DNA of 64,000 bases, from NCBI GenBank assembly GCA_963790545.1, contig CAWBPA010000006.1:62001-126000 (forward strand), given 5' to 3'. The notes below the pieces were generated by a model that had not been told where the DNA came from, did no database searches, and saw nothing but the letters and a program-made list of their open reading frames with translations. A program made the position numbers and the translations under genes. This stretch comes from DATBJG01 sp963790545. Lineage in GTDB: Bacteria > Acidobacteriota > Vicinamibacteria > Vicinamibacterales > JAMQPK01. Positions 28,489 to 37,575 of the stretch are shown here, in pieces (within the stretch, counting starts at the first letter, position 1; each line of letters opens with the position of its first letter).

Positions 28489-29469
28489 TTGACAGCAAAA
28501 AGCGCGGTTTTTGGCGTCTTCGGCATCGTGGCGGCCTGGTCCGTTTCGATCGGCGCTCAGTGGCCCAAAGTTCCAGAAGCGAACGTGCCACGCAATGACA
28601 AAGGCGAGGTGCGCATGGACGCGCCGACGCCGCGTACGGCCGACGGCAAACCCGACCTGTCAGGAATGTGGATGCGCGCCAATAGTGGCCGGGGACGTGG
28701 CGGCCGCGGCGGCCGCGAGGGCCAGGCTGGGCCAGGCGGTGCCGCCGCCGAAACAGCGCCAGGTGCCGCTGGCACCGGTGAGAACGCCGCCTTTGCGCCG
28801 GTGCGCGGTGGCGTATCGCTCGAGCCGCCGACCGATCCGGTGCCATTCGATCCCAACGGTCCTCCGATCGCGACGTTCTTTGAGGCCGGCGCCAACATAC
28901 CTGGCGGCTTGCCGTACACGCCGTGGGCTGCGGAGCTCAGGAAGCAACGGATGGATGTGAAGGCCAAGGACAATCCCGACGCCAACTGCCTGCCAATGGG
29001 CTTCCTGCAATTTCACCAGCAGCCGCAGCCGCGCCTGATCATCCACACGCCCAAGATGATCATAATCGAGTACGAAGCGAACTACGGCATTCGCCACATC
29101 TATCTGGATGGCCGCAAGCTTCCGCCGCAAGGCGAGCCACAACCCTGGTGGTACGGGTATTCGGTCGGCCGCTGGGAAGGGGACACACTCGTCGTCGAAA
29201 CGAACAACCTGCGCGGTGCGGAAGATAGCGAGTACGACGGGTGGCTGGACGTGAATGGCAGCCCGTACACTCAACAGGCTAAATTTACCGAGCGCTTCAG
29301 GCGTCCGACTTTCGGCCACCTGCAAATCGATCTGACAGTCGAGGACGCGAAGGCCTACACGAAGCCCTTTACCGTCCGCGTCGATCAACGGTTCCTGCCC
29401 GACCAGGAACTGATCGAATTCGTCTGCAACGAGAACCAGCAGTTCCGGCGTCGGATCAAGATCGACTAG
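28489..29469 (+). CDS. Secreted PDLSG-W family protein, copy 2
   Basis: Function unknown. The TTG at 28489 is chosen because GCGAGG stands 8-13 bases before it and it opens a signal peptide (TAKSAVFGVFGIVAAWSVSIGAQW); GTG 28438 lies in the same frame. Then comes ADGKPDLSGMW, a Gly/Ala/Arg-rich low-complexity stretch (about residues 60-100) not seen in the paralogues, and YGYSVGRWEGDTLVVETNNL. Ends FTVRVDQRFLPDQELIEFVCNEN. About 327 residues. Convergent with the META gene, 5 bases away. Confidence 0.85.
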   Translation: MTAKSAVFGVFGIVAAWSVSIGAQWPKVPEANVPRNDKGEVRMDAPTPRTADGKPDLSGMWMRANSGRGRGGRGGREGQAGPGGAAAETAPGAAGTGENAAFAPVRGGVSLEPPTDPVPFDPNGPPIATFFEAGANIPGGLPYTPWAAELRKQRMDVKAKDNPDANCLPMGFLQFHQQPQPRLIIHTPKMIIIEYEANYGIRHIYLDGRKLPPQGEPQPWWYGYSVGRWEGDTLVVETNNLRGAEDSEYDGWLDVNGSPYTQQAKFTERFRRPTFGHLQIDLTVEDAKAYTKPFTVRVDQRFLPDQELIEFVCNENQQFRRRIKID

Positions 29470-29474
29470 GCAAC

Positions 29475-30644
29475 CTACGGCTTGGGCTTGTTGATCGGTT
29501 CGAACTCGTAGATTCCGCCATCGGCCATCAATGAGAGGAAGAGATGGCCGTCTTTCATGACGTACGACCGGATGAAGCTCCACTGCTTCACGATGTGATC
29601 GTGCAGGGAGCCAGGAGGGCACTGGGCGCGCGTCAGCGCCAGCGGCCCGAACTGGAGCTGATTCGGGCCGCTCGACTTCCAGGTTCCACGCCCTCGATTG
29701 CAGTCGATGCGTGCAGTCAGCTGCCCGCCAGTAGCGAACTCGATTGTGTATTTGGCGCGATCGTCGGGGGTGAGCGTCGTGTCGTCACTGCCTTGGAACT
29801 TGACCAGTTGCCACGACGACCCTTCGAGTCCCGATGCGGATGACGGTGGAGAGCCCTGAGCACCCGCAGTAAATGCTGCCAACCGTTTGCCCGCGGGATC
29901 GTAAAGTTCCAGACGATCACCGACGATCGTCAATCGGGTCGCTCCCTTCAACGCCGCCCGAAACCCGCGCTCGATCTCCGCAGCGTCGAGGCACGCCATC
30001 TGCGTCCCGGCCATCTGGCCGAACTTCACGACTTCCGCTTTCAGTTCGTAGCTGCCGGTGATCCGGTTGCACCCGTCCGAGCCTGACACCCGGTTCCCCG
30101 GCTGAAACTGCAAAATGGCCTCGCGCTTGGCGTCCTGCTTGGGCGCCGGCTTCCCTTCAAGTTCGGTGGCCTTCCAATAGGCCCCCTCGAGAGGTCGCTT
30201 GCCCGACGGATTAGATGCGCCGGTCTGACCCGAGCCGGCTCGGCGCATCATGAGGGAGACGCTCGTCGGGCTTCCGCCCGTGATCACGGGAGTCGCGGTA
30301 TCCGTGGTGAACAGAAGCTTGCCGTCAACAAGAATCCTCGCGCGAACGACGTACCGGCGCTCCTGAAGAATCTTGGCCGGATCATAGGCGATGGTGAACG
30401 CGATTGGCGGATTGCCTGGCGCCTCGACGCGCTGGCGTGCGATCGTCTGTGCTGGAGCGTCGGCACGCGAGACATCTTCGATCGTGGCCTCGAAAACCGC
30501 TCCAGGCGGCAAGGCCATGCGTTCCCGGTATGTCGCCGTTCCCTTTAACGATTGAGCGATTGCGGTGTTGGCGATCAATGCCAAGGCCACAGCCAGCGCG
30601 ACGCGAATGAAGTACTTCGCTCCGACGGCAGGGTTCAATGTCAT
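29475..30644 (-). CDS. Exported protein: YbaY/YscW-like domain fused to two META (HslJ) domains
   Basis: 389 residues. ATG at 30644 follows a GGGGGG run; signal peptide to about residue 28 (NTAIAQS). Residues 30-130 match the YbaY lipoprotein-like domain (GTATYRERMALPPGAVFEATIEDVSRADAP). Two META units follow: EGAYWKATELEGKP...GNRVSGSDGCNRITGSYE and EGSSWQLVKF...LTARIDCNRGRGTWKS. HslJ is linked to novobiocin resistance and heat shock in E. coli. No Cys lipobox. The fused order of YbaY plus HslJ-type domains also occurs in other bacteria; role here unknown. Confidence 0.85.
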   Translation of the reverse strand: MTLNPAVGAKYFIRVALAVALALIANTAIAQSLKGTATYRERMALPPGAVFEATIEDVSRADAPAQTIARQRVEAPGNPPIAFTIAYDPAKILQERRYVVRARILVDGKLLFTTDTATPVITGGSPTSVSLMMRRAGSGQTGASNPSGKRPLEGAYWKATELEGKPAPKQDAKREAILQFQPGNRVSGSDGCNRITGSYELKAEVVKFGQMAGTQMACLDAAEIERGFRAALKGATRLTIVGDRLELYDPAGKRLAAFTAGAQGSPPSSASGLEGSSWQLVKFQGSDDTTLTPDDRAKYTIEFATGGQLTARIDCNRGRGTWKSSGPNQLQFGPLALTRAQCPPGSLHDHIVKQWSFIRSYVMKDGHLFLSLMADGGIYEFEPINKPKP

Positions 30645-30774
30645 AGGGACCCCCCTTTCAGTCCATCGAAAAGACCACGACATATCGTTGATCCGTAGCG
30701 ACTCGTCATACAATCAACGCGATCGTCTTCCTGTGCAGCGGCACCACGTGTGTGCTTTTCGAATTGAGTGATCG

Positions 30775-32367
30775 ATGAGTCCAACACGCCGTGATTTCAT
30801 CAGGACCACCGCAGCCACGGCAGCGGCGCTTGCCGCCGGCCGCCATCTGGTTATTGAGCCCTCGACACAGGTCGTCAAGGCACCTGGTCCCGAACCTCTC
30901 GCAATCGAGCTGGGAACGGAAGCGCTCGATGCTGCGCGATCAGCCGGCGCTTCGTATGCTGATGCGCGCGTGGGACGGTACCGGCGGCAGGCGATCGAGA
31001 CGCGCGAACGCAGGATAACCGGAGTCAGCGATGGTGAGTCGTACGGACTTGGCGTCAGAGTGCTCGTTGACGGCTGTTGGGGCTTTGCAGCTACCAGCGT
31101 CATGACGCGGGCCGCTGCACAGGGCGCTGCGCTGGAGGCCGTTGTCACAGCCCGCGCCGCGCGCCTGCTGCATCGGCGACGTGTCGAGCTGGCGCCTGCG
31201 ACAGCGGTTCAAGGAACCTGGATGACGCCGATCGGGCGCGACCCGTTCGAAGTGTCGCTCGAGGACAAGACCTCACTGCTCTTTGCCACCAACGAGGCGG
31301 CGTTGAAGGTGAAGGCCGTGCGCTTCGTCAATTCCGGGTTGTTCCTGCTTCGCGAAGTCAAGACGCTGCTGACCTCGGAGGGCACGAACGTCACCCAGAC
31401 TTTGACCCGCGTGGCCCCCACGTTTTCGGCCACGGCCGTTGGCACGGGAGACTTCCAGAGCTATAGCGAGGAGCTGGCACCGCGCGGGGCCGGGTGGGAC
31501 TATGTCGAATCCATCGACATGCCTGGCAACGCGGAGCGGTGGGCATCGATTGCCGCCGAGAAGCTCACCGCACGGAGCGTCGAGCCAGGCGAGTACGACC
31601 TCATCCTCGACCCGACCAATCTGTGGCTCACGATTCATGAATCGATCGGCCACCCGACCGAGCTGGATCGCGCAGTCGGCGAGGAAGCCAACTACGCTGG
31701 CACGAGCTTCGTGGCGCCGCCTGAGAAGATGATCGGCCAGCTCAGATACGGCCCATCCATCATGAACATACAGGCCGACCGCACCCAGGAAGGCTCGTTG
31801 TCGCGTGTGGCCTGGGATGACGAGGGTGTTCCGGCAGACCAGTGGCTCATCGTCGAGAAGGGCATTTTCAAGGATTACCAGACGACGAGGGAGCAGGCAG
31901 CGTTGATTCAGAAGCTCACGGGTGTCTCGCGGTCGCATGGCTGCTCCTTCGCCGAGTCGTGGAACGCCGTGCAGTTCCAGCGGATGCCAAATATCTCGCT
32001 CCTGCCTGGTGAACGCGACCTGACACTCGACGACATCGTCGCAGCGACCGACCGGGCCATCGTCATCAGGAACCGCGGCTCGTGGTCGATCGACCACCAG
32101 CGTTTCAATTTTCAGTTCTCCGGTCAGGTCTATTACGAGGTCCGGAACGGCAAGATCGCCGGCATGCTGCGGGATGTCGCTTACCAAAGCAACACACCGC
32201 AGTTCTGGAATTCGATGGACATGATCGGCGGCAAGTCTTCCTACTGGATGGGCGGCTCGTTCACGGATGGCAAAGGAGAGCCGTCGCAGGTGAGCTCGGT
32301 CAGTCACGGATGCGTGCCAGCCCGTTTCCGGAAGGTCACGATCCTGAACACGGCAAGGACGGCATAG
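30775..32367 (+). CDS. TldD-family zinc metalloprotease with Tat signal
   Basis: 530 residues. N-terminus S-P-T-R-R-D-F-I-R-T-T-A-A-T is a Tat leader. The TldD catalytic motif HESIGH (about residues 285-290) sits in LWLTIHESIGHPTELDRA, and the family C-terminal VSSVSHGCVPARFRKVTILNT is intact. TldD pairs with TldE/PmbA to form a heterodimer that degrades unfolded peptides and matures microcins and similar RiPPs, by family knowledge. PmbA follows with the TAGTG overlap, so the pair is coupled. The Tat leader implies action outside the cytoplasm, unlike E. coli TldD. Confidence 0.92.
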   Translation: MSPTRRDFIRTTAATAAALAAGRHLVIEPSTQVVKAPGPEPLAIELGTEALDAARSAGASYADARVGRYRRQAIETRERRITGVSDGESYGLGVRVLVDGCWGFAATSVMTRAAAQGAALEAVVTARAARLLHRRRVELAPATAVQGTWMTPIGRDPFEVSLEDKTSLLFATNEAALKVKAVRFVNSGLFLLREVKTLLTSEGTNVTQTLTRVAPTFSATAVGTGDFQSYSEELAPRGAGWDYVESIDMPGNAERWASIAAEKLTARSVEPGEYDLILDPTNLWLTIHESIGHPTELDRAVGEEANYAGTSFVAPPEKMIGQLRYGPSIMNIQADRTQEGSLSRVAWDDEGVPADQWLIVEKGIFKDYQTTREQAALIQKLTGVSRSHGCSFAESWNAVQFQRMPNISLLPGERDLTLDDIVAATDRAIVIRNRGSWSIDHQRFNFQFSGQVYYEVRNGKIAGMLRDVAYQSNTPQFWNSMDMIGGKSSYWMGGSFTDGKGEPSQVSSVSHGCVPARFRKVTILNTARTA

Positions 32368-33758
32368 TGCAGCGCACTCAGTCCCCGGCGCGGGTACCCG
32401 ATCTCGACCGTGGCTCGCTGCTGACACGCGCGCAGGCTCAGGCACTTGCCGAACGCGTGCTCAAAATGAGCACGGCCGATCAGACGAGGGTCAATATCGT
32501 CAGCGCGTGGAGCGGCAACACGCGGTTTGCGGACGCGAGCATCACGACGTCCGGGGCGTTTGTGAACACGACGCTGACCGTCACGGTCACGATCGGCCGA
32601 CGGCGCGCTTCATCAACGACCAACACGCTCGATGATGCATCACTGAAGCGGACGCTCGATCTTGCTATGGCGCTCGCGCGGGTCTCGCCAGAGGATCCCG
32701 AGCTGATGCCGGAGCTCGGACCACAGATGTACGCCACGGTTGACGCGTTTGTCGAGCGCTCGGCAAATCTGGATCCCGAAACGCGCGCGGCGGCCGTCAC
32801 GCGCGCCGTCGATGCCGCCCTTGGCGCAGGCAAGTCGGCAGGAACCATCTTCACGGCGGGGTTCCTTGAAGCGAACGCCCAGACGATAGCCGTGGCCACG
32901 AGCCGCGGGTTGTTCGCGTATCACCGGACCACCGACACGAGTTTTTCGATGACCGCACGGACACCGGACGGAACCGGTAGTGGCTGGGCGAACATTGGCG
33001 CCCGCGACTGGGGCAGTGTCGATACGGAAGCCATGGGCCGTATCGCTGCACAGAAGGCGGTTGCCAGTCGGAATCCGGAGGCGATCGAACCGGGAAAGTA
33101 CACGACGGTCCTCGAGCCTCAGGCCGTGGACGAGCTGATTCCGCTCCTCGCAGGGGCTTTTGATGCCCGGACGGCCGATGAAGGCCGCAGCCCGTTCTCG
33201 AAGGCTGGTGGCGGCACACGGATCGGCGAGAAGGTCGTGGATGAACGTGTGACGATGTACACGGACCCCGCCGACCGATCTCTGCTGGGACGACCGTTCG
33301 ACAACCAGGGGCAGCCAGTAGACCGCGTCGTCTGGATCGAAAAAGGTATTCTGAAAAATCTCGCCTACAGCCGCTTCTGGGCCGAAAAGCAGAACGCCCG
33401 CCCGACCGGTGGAGGCACGGCGCTCATCGGAGGGCTCGCGCTGACCGGCGGGACGAAGACCGTTGAAGAAGTGATCGCCGGTTGCAAGCGCGGGATCCTG
33501 CTGACCCGTTTGTGGTACATCCGTTCACTCGATCCGCGCACGGTGCTTCAGACCGGACTGACGCGCGACGGCACGTTCCTGATCGAGAACGGCCGGATTA
33601 CTCGTGCGCTGAAGAATTTTCGTTGGAACGAGAGCCCGCTGCTGATGCTGAACCGGCTCGAAGACCTCAGCAGGCCCGAGCCGACGGCCCCAGGCAGGAT
33701 GATGCCGGCATTACGCGTGCGCGATTTCGACTTCACCTCCAGTTCCGACGCGGTCTAG
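32367..33758 (+). CDS. PmbA/TldE-family protein, partner of TldD
   Basis: 463 residues from GTG 32367, which shares a base with the TldD stop codon (TAGTG). The fold matches TldD but lacks the HExxxH zinc motif, as PmbA/TldE does. Family features seen are the N-terminal domain (RVNIVSAWSGNTRFADASITTSG) and the C-terminal beta region. No signal peptide is present, so if TldD is exported by Tat, PmbA must be carried with it as a bound partner, or the pair is not exported. The end is DFTSSSDAV. Confidence 0.88.
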   Translation: MQRTQSPARVPDLDRGSLLTRAQAQALAERVLKMSTADQTRVNIVSAWSGNTRFADASITTSGAFVNTTLTVTVTIGRRRASSTTNTLDDASLKRTLDLAMALARVSPEDPELMPELGPQMYATVDAFVERSANLDPETRAAAVTRAVDAALGAGKSAGTIFTAGFLEANAQTIAVATSRGLFAYHRTTDTSFSMTARTPDGTGSGWANIGARDWGSVDTEAMGRIAAQKAVASRNPEAIEPGKYTTVLEPQAVDELIPLLAGAFDARTADEGRSPFSKAGGGTRIGEKVVDERVTMYTDPADRSLLGRPFDNQGQPVDRVVWIEKGILKNLAYSRFWAEKQNARPTGGGTALIGGLALTGGTKTVEEVIAGCKRGILLTRLWYIRSLDPRTVLQTGLTRDGTFLIENGRITRALKNFRWNESPLLMLNRLEDLSRPEPTAPGRMMPALRVRDFDFTSSSDAV

Positions 33759-33793
33759 AGCAGTTTTCCGTAATCCGTTTTCCGTTTTGGCCA

Positions 33794-34579
33794 ATGCGTA
33801 ATCGAGTGGCCGTCCTTTGCGACATCCACGCGAACCTCCCCGCCCTCGACGCGGTCCTGGAAGAGGTCCGTGCTGCGAAAGTCGACCGAATGGTGGTTGG
33901 GGGCGATGTGATTCCCGGGCCAATGCCCCGTGAAACGCTGGCGCGCCTGTTGGAGCTCGATATCCCGGTGCAGTTCATCCACGGCAATGGCGAGCTTGCG
34001 GTGCTCGCACAAATCGAGGCCGCGCATCCAGACGCCGTCACCTATTGGGGGACGACGGGGGGAGGGCCACTCCCGGAACCGTTTCGAGAGGTCGTGCGCT
34101 GGACCGCACGGCAGGTCCATCCCGACTACGATTTGGTGCTGCGAAGCTGGCCCAAGACCCTCCGCCTCGAGATCGCGGAAATCGGTGACGTGTTGTTCTG
34201 CCACGGCACACCCGAAAGCGAGACTGATGCCTTTACCCGGTTGACCCCCGAAGCGGCGCTGCTGCCAGTCTTTCGGAACCTCAACGTGTCGCTCGTGGTG
34301 TGCGGCCACACGCACATGCAATTCGACCGGAAGATTGGAAGTGTTCGGGTTGTGAATGCCGGCAGTGTTGGCGCGCCGTTCGGGCCAGCCGGCGCCGATT
34401 GGTTGTTGCTGGGAGACGACGTTCAGCTTCGCCACACCTCCTACGATCTCGCTAAGGCCGCTGCGCGGGTTCGCGAAACGCGTTATCCGCAAGCGCTCGA
34501 GTTTGCCGAACAGTCCATCCTGCACCCTCCGTCAGAAGAGGCCATGCTCGAACAATTTACGTACATCTCGTTTCGATGA
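33794..34579 (+). CDS. Calcineurin-like metallophosphoesterase
   Basis: 261 residues. All five motifs of the PF12850-type phosphoesterase are visible: VLCDIHANLPAL (residues 6-17), VVGGDVIPGP, IHGNGE, FCHGTPESE and VVCGHTHMQF. Metal-dependent phosphodiesterase or phosphatase in the cytoplasm, of the YfcE/MJ0936 type; substrate unknown. ATG at 33794 follows a spacer that contains two TTTTCCGT words. It lies 35 bases after pmbA and is followed by an antisense tRNA gene. Confidence 0.88.
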   Translation: MRNRVAVLCDIHANLPALDAVLEEVRAAKVDRMVVGGDVIPGPMPRETLARLLELDIPVQFIHGNGELAVLAQIEAAHPDAVTYWGTTGGGPLPEPFREVVRWTARQVHPDYDLVLRSWPKTLRLEIAEIGDVLFCHGTPESETDAFTRLTPEAALLPVFRNLNVSLVVCGHTHMQFDRKIGSVRVVNAGSVGAPFGPAGADWLLLGDDVQLRHTSYDLAKAAARVRETRYPQALEFAEQSILHPPSEEAMLEQFTYISFR

Positions 34580-34601
34580 TTTGGCAAGCGTGAGCGAAGG
34601 T

Positions 34602-34691
34602 TGGCGGAGGGAGAGGGATTCGAACCCCCGGTACGGTTTCCCGTACAGTGGTTTTCAAGACCACCGCCATCGACCACTCGGCCATCCCTCC
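34602..34691 (-). tRNA. tRNA-Ser (anticodon TGA), CCA encoded
   Basis: Class II tRNA of 90 bases. Acceptor stem GGAGGGA/TCCCTCC, D arm GGCCGAGTGGTCGATGGC, anticodon loop C-T-T-G-A-A-A with anticodon TGA, long variable arm TACGGGAAACCGTA, T arm with TTCGAATC, discriminator G and a genomic CCA (34602-34604). It decodes UCA and UCG/UCU-type serine codons by wobble. It faces the metallophosphoesterase gene and stands alone. Confidence 0.95.
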
Positions 34692-34872
34692 GATCGCCAC
34701 CTTCACGAATAGTACAGTTAGAGTTTACTGCGTGTTTTCCCATTCAGGCGATTGGGCTCACATGATCCTGCCGACGGCCGAGACTATCAACGCTCTGCCG
34801 ACTTTTTTCGCGTTTGCGGCTCCACGGATCGTTCAAGACGATCCCCCTGAATTTCCCAAGGAGGAGATAAGC

Positions 34873-35865
34873 ATGGAAATCCAACCGGAACAGCCAATGG
34901 CAGCAAAGTTGGACATCACAGTTGGCCCGCTCCGAGAAGACCATCTGCCTGCCGCGGACTACATCATGCGACTGGCCTTCGGCACCTTCCTCGGTCTCCC
35001 CGAGCCGACCTCGTTCATGGGCGACGCGGCGCTCGTATGGAGCCGCTGGCGTGCCGATCCTGATGCTGCCTTTGGTGCTGAGATCGACGGCGAACTCGTT
35101 GGCTCGAACTTCGCCACAAACTGGGGCAGCGTTGGCTTCTTTGGCCCGTTGACGATTCGCCCTGACCTCTGGGATCAGGGAGTGGGCAAGCGCCTCATGA
35201 AGCCGGTCATGGAGTGCTTCGGCAGGTGGAGGACGGCGCACGCCGGGCTCTTCACTTTCGCCCACAGCCAAAAGCACGTCGGCCTTTACCAAACGTTCGG
35301 GTTCTGGCCGCGGTTTCTCACCGCGATTATGTCCAAGCCAGTGGAACCGGCAAGGCAGGCGTCAGATAGGCGGATGTCAGACTGGACGAGGTTTTCTGAC
35401 GTTCAAGAAGGCGAGCGAGAGTCCACCCTAAGGACCTGCCGTGCGCTGACAGATGAAATCTACGAGGGCCTGGATGTGAGCAGCGAGATCAAAGCCGTGG
35501 CTACACAAAAGCTGGGCGAGACGGTGTTGTTATGGAGGGAGGCAGAACTGGTTGGGTGGGCGGTCTGTCATTTCGGGCCGCGCACGGAAGCCGGGAGCGG
35601 GACGTGCTACGTGAAGTTCGGAGCAGCGCACCCAGGCCTGGCCGCGGGGCAGCATTTCGACCGCCTGCTTGGGGCCTGTGAGGAGATGGCCTCTGAAGCA
35701 GGCTGTCTCCGGCTGGCTGCCGGCATGAATGCGGCTCGACACGAAGCTTACCGCGTGATGCTGAAGCGGAACTTCCGCACAGACCTTCAAGGCGTGACTA
35801 TGCACCGCCCGAACGAGGCTGGATACAGCCGGGCCGGTGTCTATCTCATAGACGATTGGAGGTAG
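34873..35865 (+). CDS. GNAT-family N-acetyltransferase, two tandem GNAT domains
   Basis: 330 residues with ATG 34873 and AAGGAGGAG upstream. Two copies of the GNAT fold: residues about 15-140 (FGPLTIRPDLWDQGVGKRLM, the acetyl-CoA loop with Q-G-V-G-K-R) and residues about 190-325, weaker (VKFGAAHPGLAAGQHFDRLLGACEE). Cytoplasmic acetyltransferase; substrate unknown. Relatives are often annotated only as GNAT. The upstream sequence after the tRNA gene (34692-34872) is gene-free. Confidence 0.87.
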   Translation: MEIQPEQPMAAKLDITVGPLREDHLPAADYIMRLAFGTFLGLPEPTSFMGDAALVWSRWRADPDAAFGAEIDGELVGSNFATNWGSVGFFGPLTIRPDLWDQGVGKRLMKPVMECFGRWRTAHAGLFTFAHSQKHVGLYQTFGFWPRFLTAIMSKPVEPARQASDRRMSDWTRFSDVQEGERESTLRTCRALTDEIYEGLDVSSEIKAVATQKLGETVLLWREAELVGWAVCHFGPRTEAGSGTCYVKFGAAHPGLAAGQHFDRLLGACEEMASEAGCLRLAAGMNAARHEAYRVMLKRNFRTDLQGVTMHRPNEAGYSRAGVYLIDDWR

Positions 35866-36031
35866 TGCAATCGAAAGACGGGTCTGACACACTGATAAAA
35901 AGCGAAACTTCACCCTCTCGTGCAGTCGTCGATGTCGATGAAGCGGGCGTGACCCGAACGGCAATTCGTCACATAATTCCCGAGCGGGTCTTCCCCTCTA
36001 TGGCCGTTGGCGTCTCCAAGGAGTTGCCATC

Positions 36032-37093
36032 ATGAAAGTCTCTCTCATCGCGGTCGTCACGGTCGCGTTGACCGCGCCCCTCGCGGCTCAATGGTTGAAT
36101 CAACCGACGGTCGGAATCCCGCGGACCCGCGATGGCAAGCCGAATCTCGCCGCTCCGACGCCGCGCACGCCCGACGGCAAGCCCGACCTGTCGGGTTTGT
36201 GGAACAAGATTTCTCCCAAGTATTCCCGCAACATTGCGGCGGACCTGAAGCCCGAAGAGATTCAGCCGTGGGCGCGAACCCTGGTCGACGAGCGCAGGGA
36301 AGATCTTGGCAAGGAATACATGAACGTCCAGTGTGTGCCGCTGGGGCCGAGCTATGCCACCTCCGCCGACAGCACCGGCTCAGAGATGATGAAGATCGTC
36401 CAGACCCCGGGGCTCATCATCATTCTCAACCCCGATCTCACCTACCGTCAGATCTTCCTCGACGGCCGCGCATTGGAACCCGCTCCCAACCCGACATGGA
36501 TGGGGTACTCGGTTGGTCGTTGGGACGGGGACACGCTGGTCGTCGAGAGTTTCGGATTCAACGATCGCACCTGGCTCGATCACGACGGTCATCCGCACAC
36601 CGAAGCGTTGCGCATGACCGAGCGCTACCGCCGCCGCAATTTCGGGAGCCTCGAGATCGAGGTCACGTTGTCGGACCCCGCGGCGTACGCAAGGCCATGG
36701 ACGGTGGCCGTCCGTGCGCAGTTGGCGGCCGATACCGAAATGATTGAATGGGTCTGCAACGAGAGCAGCCACAACCTCGAACGCTGGATTGGCAAGGCTT
36801 CGGATGAGCGGAAGGGCGAGGTCCAGGTCGCATCAGAAAAGCTCGCGAAGTATGTGGGGACCTACGAAGAGCGCCCACCGTTTTGGAGAACGGCCCCGCG
36901 AATCGTGGAGATCACGTTTGCGGAGGGACGTCTGTTCGCCGACATGAGCGGTCGGGGAAAGGTGCCCCTGATCGCGAAATCAGACACGCTTTTTGCGGGT
37001 TTGTACGGCCTCGGGGTCGAGTTCGTCGACGACGGTTCCGGGGGACTCTTTGTGAAACACGTCTCAGGCGATTACCGATTCGCACGGAAGTAA
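36032..37093 (+). CDS. Secreted PDLSG-W family protein, copy 3
   Basis: 353 residues. ATG 36032 with AAGGAG 9-14 bases upstream; signal peptide MKVSLIAVVTVALTAPLAAQ. Signature TPDGKPDLSGLW at about residues 47-58, then MGYSVGRWDGDTLVVESFGF and RPWTVAVRAQLAADTEMIEWVCNES. A C-terminal extension (AKYVGTYEERPPFW ... FVKHVSGDYRFARK) is present only in this copy. Function unknown. It is followed 17 bases later by an NTF2-fold gene. Confidence 0.87.
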   Translation: MKVSLIAVVTVALTAPLAAQWLNQPTVGIPRTRDGKPNLAAPTPRTPDGKPDLSGLWNKISPKYSRNIAADLKPEEIQPWARTLVDERREDLGKEYMNVQCVPLGPSYATSADSTGSEMMKIVQTPGLIIILNPDLTYRQIFLDGRALEPAPNPTWMGYSVGRWDGDTLVVESFGFNDRTWLDHDGHPHTEALRMTERYRRRNFGSLEIEVTLSDPAAYARPWTVAVRAQLAADTEMIEWVCNESSHNLERWIGKASDERKGEVQVASEKLAKYVGTYEERPPFWRTAPRIVEITFAEGRLFADMSGRGKVPLIAKSDTLFAGLYGLGVEFVDDGSGGLFVKHVSGDYRFARK

Positions 37094-37110
37094 CAGAAAG
37101 GACGTTCCGG

Positions 37111-37572
37111 ATGAGACGGCGTGACTGGCTCTCGTTGGTGCTCGCAGCCACCTGGGTGGTGACCACGTCTGCTTCCCAGGGGGCGCCGGTCGAATCAGAT
37201 CAACAGATCCTCATCAAGCTCGAGCGGAGCTGGAACGAAGCGTTCTATCAAAAGGACATCGCGTTCATTCAGACCATCCTGGCCGACGAGTTCATTGCCA
37301 CGTACGAAGACGGCAGCCGGGGCGATAAGGCGCGCGAGCTCGCGCTGGCAGCCGAATTCAATCAACAGGTGGAGTCCGCTGTTCAGGACGACTTTACGGT
37401 GAAGGTTTACCGCGACACGGCTGTGGTCTGGTTTACGCTGCGTATTGTGGGCATCCGGCAAGGGCAGCGAGCTGAACTGAATCTGCGCTACACCGACGTG
37501 TGGGTCATGCGCGACGGGCGGTGGCAGTGCGTGTCAACCCAGAGCACGAGAGTCACCCCAAAAACTCCATAA
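37111..37572 (+). CDS. Exported NTF2-fold (SnoaL/DUF4440-like) protein
   Basis: 153 residues with ATG 37111 and AAAGGA upstream; MRRRDWLSLVLAATWVVTTSA looks like a signal peptide. The NTF2 fold is seen as LIKLERSWNEAFYQKDIAFIQTILADEF...TYEDGSRGDKAR then YTDVWVMRDGRWQCVSTQSTR. Members are enzymes such as isomerases or ligand-binding proteins. The gene follows copy 3 of the PDLSG-W family closely, so they may form an operon with the two genes behind. Confidence 0.85.
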   Translation: MRRRDWLSLVLAATWVVTTSASQGAPVESDQQILIKLERSWNEAFYQKDIAFIQTILADEFIATYEDGSRGDKARELALAAEFNQQVESAVQDDFTVKVYRDTAVVWFTLRIVGIRQGQRAELNLRYTDVWVMRDGRWQCVSTQSTRVTPKTP

Positions 37573-37575
37573 GAC

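Noticed and set aside
27030..28526. 498-codon minus-strand frame over the ECF42 gene
   Set aside because: Antisense shadow of a well-recognised sigma factor.
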